A stretch of 38,861 nucleotides of DNA from Gaiellasilicea sp035575835 (GCA_035575835.1 DATLXM010000111.1:1-38861); one strand, 5' to 3'; counted from the stretch's first letter, positions 1 through 8,273 are shown. Numbers and translations are program-made. The notes: generated by a model from the sequence alone, not told the origin.

Positions 1-140
1 GAGAATGCCGAGTACCTTGGTGACGCGACGTTCGCCGGGCTGCCTCACCGCTCCCCCATCCTCCGGATGACTGGCAGGCCTTCCAGATGGCGATGGAGCT
101 TTTCGTCCTCGAGCCGACTCCGGACGGATCCGATTCCTGA
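1..140 (+). pseudogene. 3' end of an unidentified gene, apparently frameshifted
   Basis: The window opens inside a rightward gene. Frame 1 reads well as protein from base 1 to about 60 (ENAEYLGDATFAGLPHR), then turns into Arg/Ser-rich text typical of a wrong frame. Frame 3 reads well from about 66 to the TGA at 138-140 (DDWQAFQMAMELFVLEP). A single missing base in the C run at 53-57 would join the two. I do not recognise the family. This may be a real lesion, a sequence error, or two unrelated readings; only about 45 residues are visible, so confidence is low. Confidence 0.3.
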
Positions 141-146
141 GTATTG

Positions 147-175
147 TTGATAGTTCGTCAGTTCCGCGCTAGATT
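147..175 (+). promoter_or_regulatory. Candidate promoter for the receiver gene
   Basis: TTGATA at 147-152 and TAGATT at 170-175 are separated by 17 bases, the canonical spacing for a vegetative sigma factor. The receiver gene starts at 315, so the transcript would have a leader of about 130 bases. The start codon has a GAGGG Shine-Dalgarno sequence at 301-305. Nothing else is evident between 176 and 314. Confidence 0.4.
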
Positions 176-314
176 GGGCGAGCGCTGTCACAGCACCTGA
201 GGCGCGAACGCACGTTGTGGGCCCTTAGAAATCGGGTCCGCGCACGAGCCGCCCTCAGCAACCGGGTCGGAGCCGGGTTCGCGCCGGAGTCGACGTTCGC
301 CGAGGGATTGCAAA

Positions 315-728
315 ATGGCCGACAGACACAAGATCCTCGTCGTCGACGACGATCCCGGCATCCGCGCGCTCTGCGTCGCCGTCCTCGAGGCCGAGGGGTT
401 CGAGGTGCTCGAGGCCGGGGACGGGCGCGAGGGCCTGGCCCGCGCGATCCTGCATCGTCCCGATCTCGTCGTCTGCGACGTCACCATGCCCATCCTCGAC
501 GGCTTCGGCTTCGCGGTCGCACTGCGCCACATCGACCAGACGAGGCACATGCCGCTGGTCTTCCTGACCGGCGAATCCGAGGCCACAGTCGAGGAGCACC
601 GCTACGAGACCGGCTCGCTCGGGTTCTTCGCGAAGCCGTTCGAACCGAATGCGCTGATCTCGTTCATCGCGAGCGTGCTCACCCCGCTCGAGCCGCTGGC
701 GCCGGTCGCCGGCGGGAGCGCGGCCTAG
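315..728 (+). CDS. Single-domain response regulator (CheY-like receiver)
   Basis: This 137-residue protein is a receiver domain with almost nothing after it. The acidic cluster D11-D13, the phosphoacceptor D55 (LVVCDVTMP), the switch T85 (VFLTGES) and the invariant K107 (FFAKPF) are all present, so it should accept phosphate from a histidine kinase. There is no DNA-binding or enzymatic output domain; the last 20 residues are a short Ala/Pro/Gly tail. No kinase gene is in the window, so partner and output are unknown. It stands alone with its own candidate promoter and ends by sharing the bases CTAG (725-728) with the stop codon of the convergent gene. Confidence 0.9.
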   Translation: MADRHKILVVDDDPGIRALCVAVLEAEGFEVLEAGDGREGLARAILHRPDLVVCDVTMPILDGFGFAVALRHIDQTRHMPLVFLTGESEATVEEHRYETGSLGFFAKPFEPNALISFIASVLTPLEPLAPVAGGSAA

Positions 729-2350
729 CCGAAGAGCAGAAGCAGCGCGTCGGTCGGCGCGTAGTCGTCGGTCAGCACCGGGACGTTCGCGATCGGGATC
801 GGGGCGTCGACCCGGTCGCGGATTGCGCGGCCGAGATCGGGAGCTCCGGGCGAGTCCTCGCGGACGCCGCGCCAGCGCTCGGCGAGGAAGGACTTCGCGG
901 GTGCGGCCCCCTCCCCCGCGACGAAGATCACGTTCCGCACCTCCTCGGCCTGCGTGTCGCCCTGGGTGAAGACCGGGTGCACGGAAACCGTCGGGAAGAC
1001 CGTCCGGTAGGTGCGGAGCATCGAGCGGAGCAGCCGCGACTGCTCGCCCTTGATCGCGCCGATCACGTTCGTCGCGATCACGCCCCCGGGTGTGAGCCGC
1101 GATCGCGCGAGGTCGAGGAACTCCTGAGTCGCGAGGTGGAACGGGATCGAGTCGGAGTAGAAGGCGTCGATCACGATCGCATCCCAGGGCCCCTCGTTCT
1201 GGGCGAGGTAGCGGCGCCCGTCCTCGACGTCGACCTTCATGCGCGGATCACGCGGGAGGTCGAAGAAGCGATAGGCGACGTCCACGACCTCGGGGTCGAG
1301 CTCGACGGCGTCGAGGCGGATCCCGGGGAAGTCGCGCCAGATTCGCTTCGGCGCGGAGCCGCCACCGAGGCCGATGAAGAGGATCCGCTTCGCATCCGGG
1401 TTGTACGCGAGCGCGAGATCGAGGTAGTCGGTGTAGTCGAAGCGCGTCCGGAACGGCTGTCCCCGGTACATCCCGCTCTGGAACGAGCTGTCGAAGCGGA
1501 GGTAGCGGGTCTCCGTGTCCTCGACGACCGCGATCCGGTGGTATTGCGTGTCCTTCGCGTAGAGCACCTCGTAGCCCGCCTGCCCCGAGTCGGCCTCCCC
1601 TTCGCGCTCTTCGATCCCCTGCTGGCGGTAGACCGGCGACCAGTTGCGGAACTCGGAGGCGGCGACGACGCCGCCCTTCTCCGGTGCGAGCGAGAGGACG
1701 CCGGCGACTCCGGCCGCCGCGATCACGATCGCGAGCACGAAGGCCGCCGCGAGCCGCTCGACGAGTGCGACGGCCGCAGCTGCGAGCATCAGCGTCACCG
1801 CGGCAGCGGCGAGGAGCTGGTCGGTGCCGAGCTCGGGGATCAGCCAGAACGCGGTCGCGAAGGTGCCGGCGATTGAGCCCGCCGTCGAAACGGCGAAGAG
1901 ACGCCCGGCGGTGCGGCCGAGATTCTCGAGCGAGCGCGCACGGAGCTTGACCGCGATCGGCGAGACGGTGCCGAGCACGACCGCGGGGATGCCGAAGAGC
2001 GCCACCGTGGCGACGAGCGGGTTGAGCCGAGGACCGGGGTTCCAGTCGACGACCAGGTCGAGCACCCAGCCGTCGATGAATGGGATCACGAGCACGAGCA
2101 GCGCGCCGAGCCCGAGGACGCCGACGAAGAGACTCGGGGTCGGTTGCCTGTCGGCGGCGATTCCCCCCAGCCAGTAGCCGGTCGAGAGGCCTGCGAGGAC
2201 GACGCCGATCAGCGCGCCCCAGACGTAGAGCGAGCTCCCGAAGAACGGTGCCAGGACGCGGCTCGACGCGATCTCGAGCCCGAGCAGAACGGCGCCGGCA
2301 ACGAAGACCGCGACCCCGATCGCAGCCGAGCTGCGCTGCTCCCCCCTCAT
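725..2350 (-). CDS. Membrane-anchored spermidine-synthase-like protein
   Basis: The 541-residue protein has two parts. Residues 1 to about 225 are a bundle of roughly seven to eight hydrophobic segments. Residues about 260-541 form a Rossmann methyltransferase-like domain of the spermidine synthase fold, with the nucleotide loop GLGGGS near 328, the acidic ELDPEVVDVA strand, and DGRRYL and DAF motifs further on. Fused transporter-like/SpeE-like proteins of this kind are common in bacteria, but few have an assigned substrate, so polyamine synthesis should not be assumed. It is the last gene of a leftward unit, 9 bases after the glycosyltransferase gene, and shares CTAG stop bases with the receiver gene. 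Confidence 0.8.
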   Translation of the reverse strand: MRGEQRSSAAIGVAVFVAGAVLLGLEIASSRVLAPFFGSSLYVWGALIGVVLAGLSTGYWLGGIAADRQPTPSLFVGVLGLGALLVLVIPFIDGWVLDLVVDWNPGPRLNPLVATVALFGIPAVVLGTVSPIAVKLRARSLENLGRTAGRLFAVSTAGSIAGTFATAFWLIPELGTDQLLAAAAVTLMLAAAAVALVERLAAAFVLAIVIAAAGVAGVLSLAPEKGGVVAASEFRNWSPVYRQQGIEEREGEADSGQAGYEVLYAKDTQYHRIAVVEDTETRYLRFDSSFQSGMYRGQPFRTRFDYTDYLDLALAYNPDAKRILFIGLGGGSAPKRIWRDFPGIRLDAVELDPEVVDVAYRFFDLPRDPRMKVDVEDGRRYLAQNEGPWDAIVIDAFYSDSIPFHLATQEFLDLARSRLTPGGVIATNVIGAIKGEQSRLLRSMLRTYRTVFPTVSVHPVFTQGDTQAEEVRNVIFVAGEGAAPAKSFLAERWRGVREDSPGAPDLGRAIRDRVDAPIPIANVPVLTDDYAPTDALLLLFG

Positions 2351-2359
2351 GCGCCCAGG

Positions 2360-3763
2360 TTACAGACGGTAGACGGCGACCCAGGGGCCGGCCCTGTCAC
2401 CGCCCGGGTCGATCCTGAAGACCCGCTTTGCGCGCCCTTCGAGCTGGGCGTAGAAGCGCGTCTCCGCCGGGTAGACGGTGGTGGCGGCGACGACGCGATC
2501 GGCGACGGCGCCGGTGATGACGACGTACTCGACGCCGGCGGCCGCGAGCGCGTTCAGGTCGCGGTTCGGGTCGGGCGCACGGCCCGGCCCCGGAAGCTCG
2601 AGCCTGAGCACCCGGGCGGCGTCGACGGGCGCGGTCGACGAGTCGATGGCGACGACCGCCGAGCGGGGAACGTGTTCCTCGATCCACGCGTGCGCGACGA
2701 GGCGTGTATCGGTGCGCGTCAGCTCCCGCACCTCGCCGATCGACCAGACGAGCGGAACGACGAGCAGGAGCAGAGCAACGGGCGCGAGCACGCGTGTCCT
2801 CCCCGCGAGCACCCCGAGCACGGGCACGAGCGGGAGCACGTAGCGGTCGAAGTGGGCGTTCAGCGTCAACAGATCGACGAAGTAGACGATCGCGAAGACG
2901 GCGAGCACGAGGTCGGCCCGCCGGGAGCGAAGTTCGCGTCGATGGCGCACCAGCGCTCGCAGCGCGAGCGCGAGCCCGACGAGGGCGAGCAGCAGGAACG
3001 GACCGAGGCTCTCCCAGAGTCGGTCGAGGAACGCGAGCGGGGTCGGATAGTCGTTCTCGAAGCCGAGCCATCCAGCTCGGGCCAGCCGCTGGACGCGGCT
3101 GATGTCGTCCCACGCGGCGCCGGGATGCAGGACGACGAAGGGGCTCGTCAGGGCGAATGCGAGCGCACCGAGGACGGCCGCGGCTGCCAGCCGACGCCAC
3201 TGCCCCCAGCCGGCGACGAGGAGCGGAGCGGCGAGGAAGACCCCCGGGTACTTGGCCGAGGCCGCGAGCCCTGCGACGAGGCCCGCCCACTCGAGCCGGC
3301 CGAGCACGAGGAGCGCGAGCGAGACCGTAACGAGCGTCGTCAGGAGGACATCGGTGACCGCGACGTGCGAGTAGGCGACGTGGACGGTCGCAACCGCGAC
3401 GGCCGCCGCGGCCACCACTCCGGCGAGCGAGCCGTAGGCGCTCCGGCCGAGCCACCACGCCGCGGCGACCCCCACGATCCCGAGCAGAGCCGCGACCACA
3501 CGAGCCGCGCCGTACGAGGGCTCGTCGAAGAAGGCCTGCACCGGCGCGAGCAGCTCGAGCAGCAGGCTCGGATAGTCGTACCAGCCGGGGTCTAGCCCAC
3601 CCCCGTGGACGATCTCCCACGCGCGCGGGACGATCGACTCCTCGTCGGGGTTGAGGAGGGGAAACGGCAGCCCGTACCAGAGCCCCGGGAGCCGCAGCGC
3701 CGCCGCGAGGGCGAGCACGGCTGCGAGCGCGAGGTGCTCGCTACGAAGCCGGAAGCGGCTCAC
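2360..3763 (-). CDS. GT39/ArnT-like membrane glycosyltransferase
   Basis: This 467-residue polytopic membrane protein begins with a hydrophobic segment and an acidic loop (LNPDEESIVPRAWEI, about residues 37-51), the position and character of the catalytic Asp-Glu loop of the protein mannosyltransferase/ArnT superfamily (GT-C fold). Some ten further hydrophobic segments follow, and a C-terminal extracytoplasmic part from about residue 360. Such enzymes transfer sugars from polyprenyl-phosphate donors to proteins or lipids outside the membrane; the acceptor here is unknown. The start overlaps the end of the upstream gene by 23 bases, which suggests coupled translation. Confidence 0.8.
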   Translation of the reverse strand: MSRFRLRSEHLALAAVLALAAALRLPGLWYGLPFPLLNPDEESIVPRAWEIVHGGGLDPGWYDYPSLLLELLAPVQAFFDEPSYGAARVVAALLGIVGVAAAWWLGRSAYGSLAGVVAAAAVAVATVHVAYSHVAVTDVLLTTLVTVSLALLVLGRLEWAGLVAGLAASAKYPGVFLAAPLLVAGWGQWRRLAAAAVLGALAFALTSPFVVLHPGAAWDDISRVQRLARAGWLGFENDYPTPLAFLDRLWESLGPFLLLALVGLALALRALVRHRRELRSRRADLVLAVFAIVYFVDLLTLNAHFDRYVLPLVPVLGVLAGRTRVLAPVALLLLVVPLVWSIGEVRELTRTDTRLVAHAWIEEHVPRSAVVAIDSSTAPVDAARVLRLELPGPGRAPDPNRDLNALAAAGVEYVVITGAVADRVVAATTVYPAETRFYAQLEGRAKRVFRIDPGGDRAGPWVAVYRL

Positions 3764-4253
3764 GCAGCAGCACGGCGTCGACCCCGGCCCGCTCGAGCTC
3801 CTCGATCGCCTCGCGCGTCGGGGTGCCGACGTCGGCGATCGCTAGCTTGCCGGCCGGTACGTCGGAGAGCAGGTCGAGAACGCGCTGGAGCGGGTCCTCG
3901 GCGTTCCCGGCCGCAAGCAGGAAGAGCTCGGGATCGAGCCGCTCGAGCACGTCCTCGAGCGCGTCCTCGTCGCTGACCTGGATCACCCGCTCGATCCCGT
4001 CGTGATGCTCGTTCGCGTCCTCGGAGGCCACGATGCACGCGTCTGCTCCGGAATCCTCGTGCCAGGCATGGGCGAGAACCGGCAGCGTGGTCACGCCGCG
4101 GACGAGCTCGAGCACGCCGTCCTGGGAGATGAAGACTGCTTCGGCCCCGTCCGCCTCGGCGGCGGCGGCGGCCTCGGGGCCGTCGACGGCGACGATCAGC
4201 GAGATCCCGTCGCCCTCGGAGATGGCTTGGCTGAGACGTCGGGAGGCCGTCAC
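3741..4253 (-). CDS. Compact TIM-barrel-like protein resembling TrpC
   Basis: The 170-residue protein alternates short hydrophobic strands with acidic helices. Its end (KLAIADVGTPTREAIEELE followed by a Gly-Val-Asp-Ala-Val-Leu-Leu strand) resembles the last two strands of indole-3-glycerol-phosphate synthase and related phosphate-binding barrels. It is about 90 residues shorter than TrpC and lacks a recognisable N-terminal catalytic lysine region, so tryptophan synthesis is not claimed. The protein is very acidic. It is the first gene of a three-gene leftward unit and starts with GTG; TAGACT lies eight bases upstream. Confidence 0.5.
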   Translation of the reverse strand: MTASRRLSQAISEGDGISLIVAVDGPEAAAAAEADGAEAVFISQDGVLELVRGVTTLPVLAHAWHEDSGADACIVASEDANEHHDGIERVIQVSDEDALEDVLERLDPELFLLAAGNAEDPLQRVLDLLSDVPAGKLAIADVGTPTREAIEELERAGVDAVLLREPLPAS

Positions 4254-4261
4254 GCGGCGCG

Positions 4262-4267
4262 AGTCTA
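4262..4267 (-). promoter_or_regulatory. Candidate -10 element, near-leaderless
   Basis: TAGACT on the minus strand ends eight bases before the GTG at 4253, so transcription should begin one or two bases before the start codon. No good -35 hexamer is visible. It is back to back with the element at 4285-4290. Confidence 0.4.
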
Positions 4268-4284
4268 CCGGAGCGGATCCCGGC

Positions 4285-4290
4285 TACCGT
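4285..4290 (+). promoter_or_regulatory. Candidate -10 element of a leaderless transcript
   Basis: TACCGT is followed by exactly six bases and then the ATG at 4297, the arrangement expected when transcription starts on the A of the start codon. It also supports 4297 over start codons further upstream in the same frame. Confidence 0.4.
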
Positions 4291-4296
4291 GAGCTG

Positions 4297-5790
4297 ATGC
4301 GCGTCATGCTCGCCGCCTTCGTCGCCCTCGCGCTCGCTGCCACCGCTGGTGCCGCGACGATCCGAGGCACGAAGCAGGGCGAGCTCATCCCCGGAACGAT
4401 CCGCGCCGACCTGATCATTCCCGGCCCCGGCCGTGACGTGGTCGACGCGCGCCAGGGAGACGACCGGATCGTGCTCCAGTACGACGGCGCGGTGGACACG
4501 GTCGCCTGCGGTGCCGGCCGAGACATCGTCAACGCCGACCTCGCCGACCGGGTCGAGCGGGACTGCGAGGTCGTGAGCCGCCGCATCTCGCGCGACATCT
4601 ACGCGAACCGCGACAACCAGCACGAGACCCAGGTCGAGCCGGACAGCTTCACCTTCGGGCGGACGACCGTCGCAGTCTTCCAGACCGGCCGCCGGTTCGA
4701 GGGCGCGTCCGCGAACAACGCCTTCGCGACCTCGAGGGACGACGGTCGGACGTGGGCGGCCGGGGAGCTCCCGGGAATCACGAGGCTCGCACCGACGCCG
4801 GGCACATCGGAGCGCGCGAGCGATCCGGTCGTCGCCTACGACGCTCTCCACGGGGTCTGGCTCGCGAGCTCGCTCGCCGTCTTCGAGCCGACCCGCCTGA
4901 CGATCAACCGCTCGCCCGACGGGCTTCGGTGGAGTGACCCGATCGACGCGAGCTCAGGCACCGGCTCCGACGGGATCGCCTACGACAAGCAGTGGCTCGC
5001 GTGCGACAACGGCACGACGAGCCCCTTCCGTGGCCGTTGCTACCTCGCCTACAGCGACTTCGTCCGGGGCGGGCTCTCGCTGCAGAGCTCGACCGATGGC
5101 GGGCTCACCTGGTCGCAGCCCGTCTCGATCGCGCCGCTCTCGCTCGTCGGTGCCTTCCCGGCGATCCAGCCGGACGGCACGCTCGTCATCGTCTACCGGA
5201 CGGGGACGCGCTCGAACGAGGAGATGAACGCCGTTCGGTCGCGCGACGGCGGAGCGAGCCTCGAGCCGCCAGTCCGGGTGGGTGCCATCGATGCCTTCGT
5301 CGTCGGGCTGCGACTTCCCGTTCTTCCCTCGGTCGAGGTCGATCGGAGTGGGCGGATCTGGGTGACGTGGCACGACTGCGGGCTGCGGCCGAGCTGCCTC
5401 GGCAACGACGTCGTCGTCACCACGTCGACCGACGGGATCGTCTGGGCTCCGCTGCGACGAGTGACCAGCGGGCGCATCGCTGCGATCCCCGCGCTCGCCG
5501 CCGACCCGGCGAGCGACCGGCTCGCGATTCTCTACTACGCCGTCGGCCCCGGGGGAATTGACGCCGAGCTCGTCGAGTCACGCAACGCGGGTGCAACCTG
5601 GAGCGCTCCACAGCGGCTGAGCGCGCAGACGATGCAGCGCCGCTGGCTCCCTGACACGACCCAAGGCCGGATGCTGGCGGACTACATCTCCGTCTCCTAC
5701 GCCGGCGGGCGTCCGCTCGCCGTGTGGGCGCTCGCCTCCGCGCCCGCTGGCCGGGAGCTCCGGCAAGCGATCTTCGTAACCAGGGGCTAG
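4297..5790 (+). CDS. Secreted RTX-like/BNR-repeat (sialidase-type) protein
   Basis: The reading frame is open from 4033, but the ATG at 4297 gives a signal peptide (MRVMLAAFVALALAATAGA) and follows a leaderless -10 element. The mature protein (about 497 residues with signal) begins with a short RTX-like calcium-binding segment (GDDRI, CGAGRDIV repeats, about 25-95). A propeller-type region follows with five Asp-box-like motifs (SRDDGRTW, STDGGLTW, SRDGGASL, STDGIVW, SRNAGATW). Asp-boxes occur in sialidases but also in many secreted propellers without that activity; I see no basis for naming a substrate. It is a single-gene unit ended by two hairpins. Confidence 0.7.
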   Translation: MRVMLAAFVALALAATAGAATIRGTKQGELIPGTIRADLIIPGPGRDVVDARQGDDRIVLQYDGAVDTVACGAGRDIVNADLADRVERDCEVVSRRISRDIYANRDNQHETQVEPDSFTFGRTTVAVFQTGRRFEGASANNAFATSRDDGRTWAAGELPGITRLAPTPGTSERASDPVVAYDALHGVWLASSLAVFEPTRLTINRSPDGLRWSDPIDASSGTGSDGIAYDKQWLACDNGTTSPFRGRCYLAYSDFVRGGLSLQSSTDGGLTWSQPVSIAPLSLVGAFPAIQPDGTLVIVYRTGTRSNEEMNAVRSRDGGASLEPPVRVGAIDAFVVGLRLPVLPSVEVDRSGRIWVTWHDCGLRPSCLGNDVVVTTSTDGIVWAPLRRVTSGRIAAIPALAADPASDRLAILYYAVGPGGIDAELVESRNAGATWSAPQRLSAQTMQRRWLPDTTQGRMLADYISVSYAGGRPLAVWALASAPAGRELRQAIFVTRG

Positions 5791-5810
5791 CCACCCGGCC
5801 ATTGTGCGGC

Positions 5811-5830
5811 GGGGCCACGAATGTGGCCCC
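5811..5830. terminator. Perfect hairpin between convergent genes
   Basis: GGGGCCAC-GAAT-GTGGCCCC is an uninterrupted 8-bp stem with a four-base loop. It lies 20 bases after the stop of the secreted protein gene. The T-rich tract is poor (CTTTAG follows on the plus strand), so it may terminate inefficiently or protect the 3' end. Confidence 0.55.
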
Positions 5831-5843
5831 CTTTAGGGGTCTT

Positions 5844-5874
5844 GCAGGTGTCCGGGCTTTGCCCGGGCGCCTGC
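5844..5874. terminator. Long hairpin directly after the ALDH-like gene
   Basis: GCAGG at 5844-5848 pairs with CCTGC at 5870-5874 and CCGGGC at 5852-5857 with GCCCGG at 5861-5866; the three bases between pair with one Watson-Crick and two wobble pairs, giving a 14-bp stem with a TTT loop. On the minus strand it begins on the base after the stop codon of the ALDH-like gene. Confidence 0.55.
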
Positions 5875-6693
5875 CTATTGACCAATCGGGTGCCAGATCG
5901 TCTTCAGCTCGAGGAAGTTCGCGATCGTCCAGGGGCTCTGCTCGTCCGCCGAGCCGAGCACCACTCGCTTGACGTTGTCCGCCGCGAGCCGCTCGAGCTC
6001 CGCGAGCATCCCATTCGAGTTGGGACCGCTGGCGCCGGTGACGTCGATCGCGTTCACGTCCATGTGCCCGGCAAGGATTGGCCCGAGCTCCTCGCGGAAC
6101 CCGGTGAGGATGTTGACGACACCGCCGGGTACATCCGAGGTGGCGATCGCCTCCGCGAGCTCGATCGCGGCGACGGGATTCGTCTCGGACGCAACGGCGA
6201 CGACGGCGTTGCCACTCACGATGACCGGTGCGATCCGCGAGAGCAGGCCGCCGAGCGCGGGCTCGTCCGGGGCGAGAACGGCGACGACGCCCGTCGGCTC
6301 CGGCACGGTGAAGTTGAAGTAAGGGCCGGAGACCGGGTTCGCGGAGCCGATCACCTGGGCGAGCTTGTCGGCCCAGCCCGCGTACCAGACGACGCGGTCG
6401 ATCGCGACCTCGACCTCCTTCTTGCCCGAGCAGACGGCGGCGAACTCCGTGGTGCGCGCCTCGAGCATCTCGGCGAGCCGGTAGAGCACCTGGCCCCGGT
6501 TGTAGGCGGTCGCAGCAGCCCACCCAGGCTGAGCCTTGCGGGCGGCGACGACGGCGTCGCGGACGTCCTTGCGGGAGGCGCGCGCCATGTTCTGGCCGTC
6601 CGCGGCCTCGTAGGTGCGGCCGGACTCCGAGCGCGGGAAGGCGCCGCCGATGAAGAGCTTGTAGGTCTTGCGGACGGGGAGGCGCCTGGCCAT
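5875..6693 (-). CDS. Catalytically empty aldehyde dehydrogenase-like subunit
   Basis: The 272-residue protein begins like an aldehyde dehydrogenase (KLFIGGAFPRSESGRTYE, then a WYAGWADKLAQV segment and a PTGVVAVLAPDEP segment) and keeps much of the NAD-binding half. It then ends (about residue 272) without the catalytic Cys-containing domain, and the usual ELGGK is not seen. Full ALDHs have about 490 residues. It is not obviously decayed: the frame is clean, the stop is followed at once by a hairpin, and the gene is coupled to the ALDH gene upstream. The second domain of ALDH16-type proteins likewise lacks the catalytic Cys, so this is probably the separate equivalent of that domain, acting as a partner subunit. 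Confidence 0.75.
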   Translation of the reverse strand: MARRLPVRKTYKLFIGGAFPRSESGRTYEAADGQNMARASRKDVRDAVVAARKAQPGWAAATAYNRGQVLYRLAEMLEARTTEFAAVCSGKKEVEVAIDRVVWYAGWADKLAQVIGSANPVSGPYFNFTVPEPTGVVAVLAPDEPALGGLLSRIAPVIVSGNAVVAVASETNPVAAIELAEAIATSDVPGGVVNILTGFREELGPILAGHMDVNAIDVTGASGPNSNGMLAELERLAADNVKRVVLGSADEQSPWTIANFLELKTIWHPIGQ

Positions 6694-6782
6694 CAGCGCA
6701 CGCTCCCGAAGCGGCGGTCGGAGGCGATCAGCGCCGCGAGACCCGCGAGCAGGAGTAGTGGAAGGCGGAACCGTCTAGCCAC
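6693..6782 (-). CDS. Candidate 29-residue single-span membrane micro-protein
   Basis: A GTG at 6782 overlaps the last eight bases of the ALDH gene (GTGGCTAG contains its stop), and the ORF ends at a TGA that overlaps the ATG of the next gene (TGATG at 6691-6695). It would encode MARRFRLPLLLLAGLAALIA followed by nine mostly charged or polar residues: a basic N-terminus, one hydrophobic span and a basic tail. The fit into the 81-base gap is exact at both ends. It could also be a non-coding path that merely lets ribosomes reach the downstream start, so expression is unproven. Confidence 0.4.
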   Translation of the reverse strand: MARRFRLPLLLLAGLAALIASDRRFGSVR

Positions 6783-8271
6783 CCCACGCCTCCCCGCCCT
6801 CGAAGCTGAGATACGGCTCGAGCCCGTGCCTGCCGCCCTCGCGCCCGAACCCCGACTCCTTGTAGCCGCCGAACGGCGACGCGGGATCGAAGCGGTTGAA
6901 CGTGTTCGCCCAGACGACGCCGGCGCGGAGCCGCTCGGCCATCCAGAGGATCCGCGAGCCCTTCTCCGTCCAGACGCCCGCCGAGAGGCCATAGGCGGTG
7001 TTGTTCGCCTTCTCGACCGCCTCCTCGGGGGTGCGGAAGGTGAGCACGGAGAGCACCGGGCCGAAGATCTCCTCCTGAGCGATTCGGTAGCTCTGGGCGA
7101 CGTTCGTGAAGACGGTCGGCGCGAACCAGTAGCCCTTCTCCGGGAGCTTGCACGGGAGCTGGTAGATCTCGGCTCCCTCGTCCTTGCCCGACTGGACGAG
7201 CTCGGTGATCCGGTCGAGCTGCAGCTTCGAGTTGATCGCGCCGATGTCCGTGTTCTTGTCGAGCGGGTCGCCGAGCCGGAGGGTCTCGAGCCGGCGCTTC
7301 AGCTTCGCGACCGTCTGCTCGTAGATCGACTCCTGGACGAGGAGGCGCGAGCCGGCGCAGCAGACGTGGCCCTGGTTGAAGTAGATCCCGTTCACGATCC
7401 CCTCGATCGCCTGGTCGAGCGCGCAGTCGTCGAAGACGATGTTCGCGGCCTTGCCGCCGAGCTCGAGCGTCAGCTTCGTGCCGGTGCCCGCGAGCTCGCG
7501 CTGGATCGCCTTGCCGACGCCGGTCGAGCCGGTGAACGCGATCTTGTTCACGTCCGGATGCTTGACGAGGGCGGCGCCTGCGCGGCCGTCGCCGGTGACG
7601 ATGTTGACGACGCCCGGCGGCAGATCGGCCTGGCGGCAGATGTCCGCGAAGAGGAGCGCGGACAGCGGCGTCGTCTCGGCCGGCTTGAGCACGACCGTGT
7701 TCCCGGCCGCGAGCGCCGGCGCGATCTTCCAGGCGAGCATCAGGAGCGGGAAGTTCCAGGGGATGATCTGACCGGCGACGCCGAGCGGCTTCGGGCGCCG
7801 ATTCGGGAAGGCGTACTCGAGCTTGTCGGCCCAGCCCGCGTAGTAGAAGAAGTGCGCGGCCGCGAGCGGGACGTCGACGTCGCGCGACTCCTTGATCGGC
7901 TTGCCACCGTCGAGCGACTCGAGCACGGCGAGCTCGCGCGAGCGCTCCTGGATCAGCCGGGCGATCCGGAACATGTACTTGGCGCGCTCCGACGGCGGCA
8001 ACGTCGACCAACCGTTCGAGAACGCGTCCCGTGCCGCGCCGACTGCGGCGCTCACGTCCGCCTCTCCGGCGTAGGAGACCTCGGCGAGCTTCTCCTCGGT
8101 GGCGGGAGAGATCGTGGGCTGCCATTCCTTCGACTTCGGCTTGACGAACTCGCCCCCGATGAAGAGCCCGTACCGCTTCTCGAGCGTGACGATGTCGCGG
8201 GCCTCCGGAGCCGGCGCGTAGTCCCACTCGGTGAGCGCGGGCGTCAGCGGCTTGTGCTTCTCGACGGCCAC
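6775..8271 (-). CDS. Aldehyde dehydrogenase, catalytically complete
   Basis: The frame is open further upstream into deoC, but GTG at 8271 begins two bases after the deoC stop and gives a 498-residue protein of normal ALDH length. PWNFP (171-175), the FTGSTGVGK cofactor loop (247-254), the general base E270 in LELGGK and the nucleophile C304 in NQGHVCCAGSR are present. It should oxidise an aldehyde with NAD(P). Next to deoC, the likely substrate is acetaldehyde released from deoxyribose-5-phosphate, though this is inferred from context. It shares the WYAGWADK-type segment with the following ALDH-like gene, as expected if the two descend from one two-domain protein. Confidence 0.9.
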   Translation of the reverse strand: MAVEKHKPLTPALTEWDYAPAPEARDIVTLEKRYGLFIGGEFVKPKSKEWQPTISPATEEKLAEVSYAGEADVSAAVGAARDAFSNGWSTLPPSERAKYMFRIARLIQERSRELAVLESLDGGKPIKESRDVDVPLAAAHFFYYAGWADKLEYAFPNRRPKPLGVAGQIIPWNFPLLMLAWKIAPALAAGNTVVLKPAETTPLSALLFADICRQADLPPGVVNIVTGDGRAGAALVKHPDVNKIAFTGSTGVGKAIQRELAGTGTKLTLELGGKAANIVFDDCALDQAIEGIVNGIYFNQGHVCCAGSRLLVQESIYEQTVAKLKRRLETLRLGDPLDKNTDIGAINSKLQLDRITELVQSGKDEGAEIYQLPCKLPEKGYWFAPTVFTNVAQSYRIAQEEIFGPVLSVLTFRTPEEAVEKANNTAYGLSAGVWTEKGSRILWMAERLRAGVVWANTFNRFDPASPFGGYKESGFGREGGRHGLEPYLSFEGGEAWGG

Positions 8272-8273
8272 GA

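Noticed and set aside
5875..6693. Second ALDH gene as a decayed pseudogene
   Set aside because: No stop or frameshift is found, the start is coupled to the upstream gene, and a hairpin follows the stop at once. A shortened functional subunit fits better.
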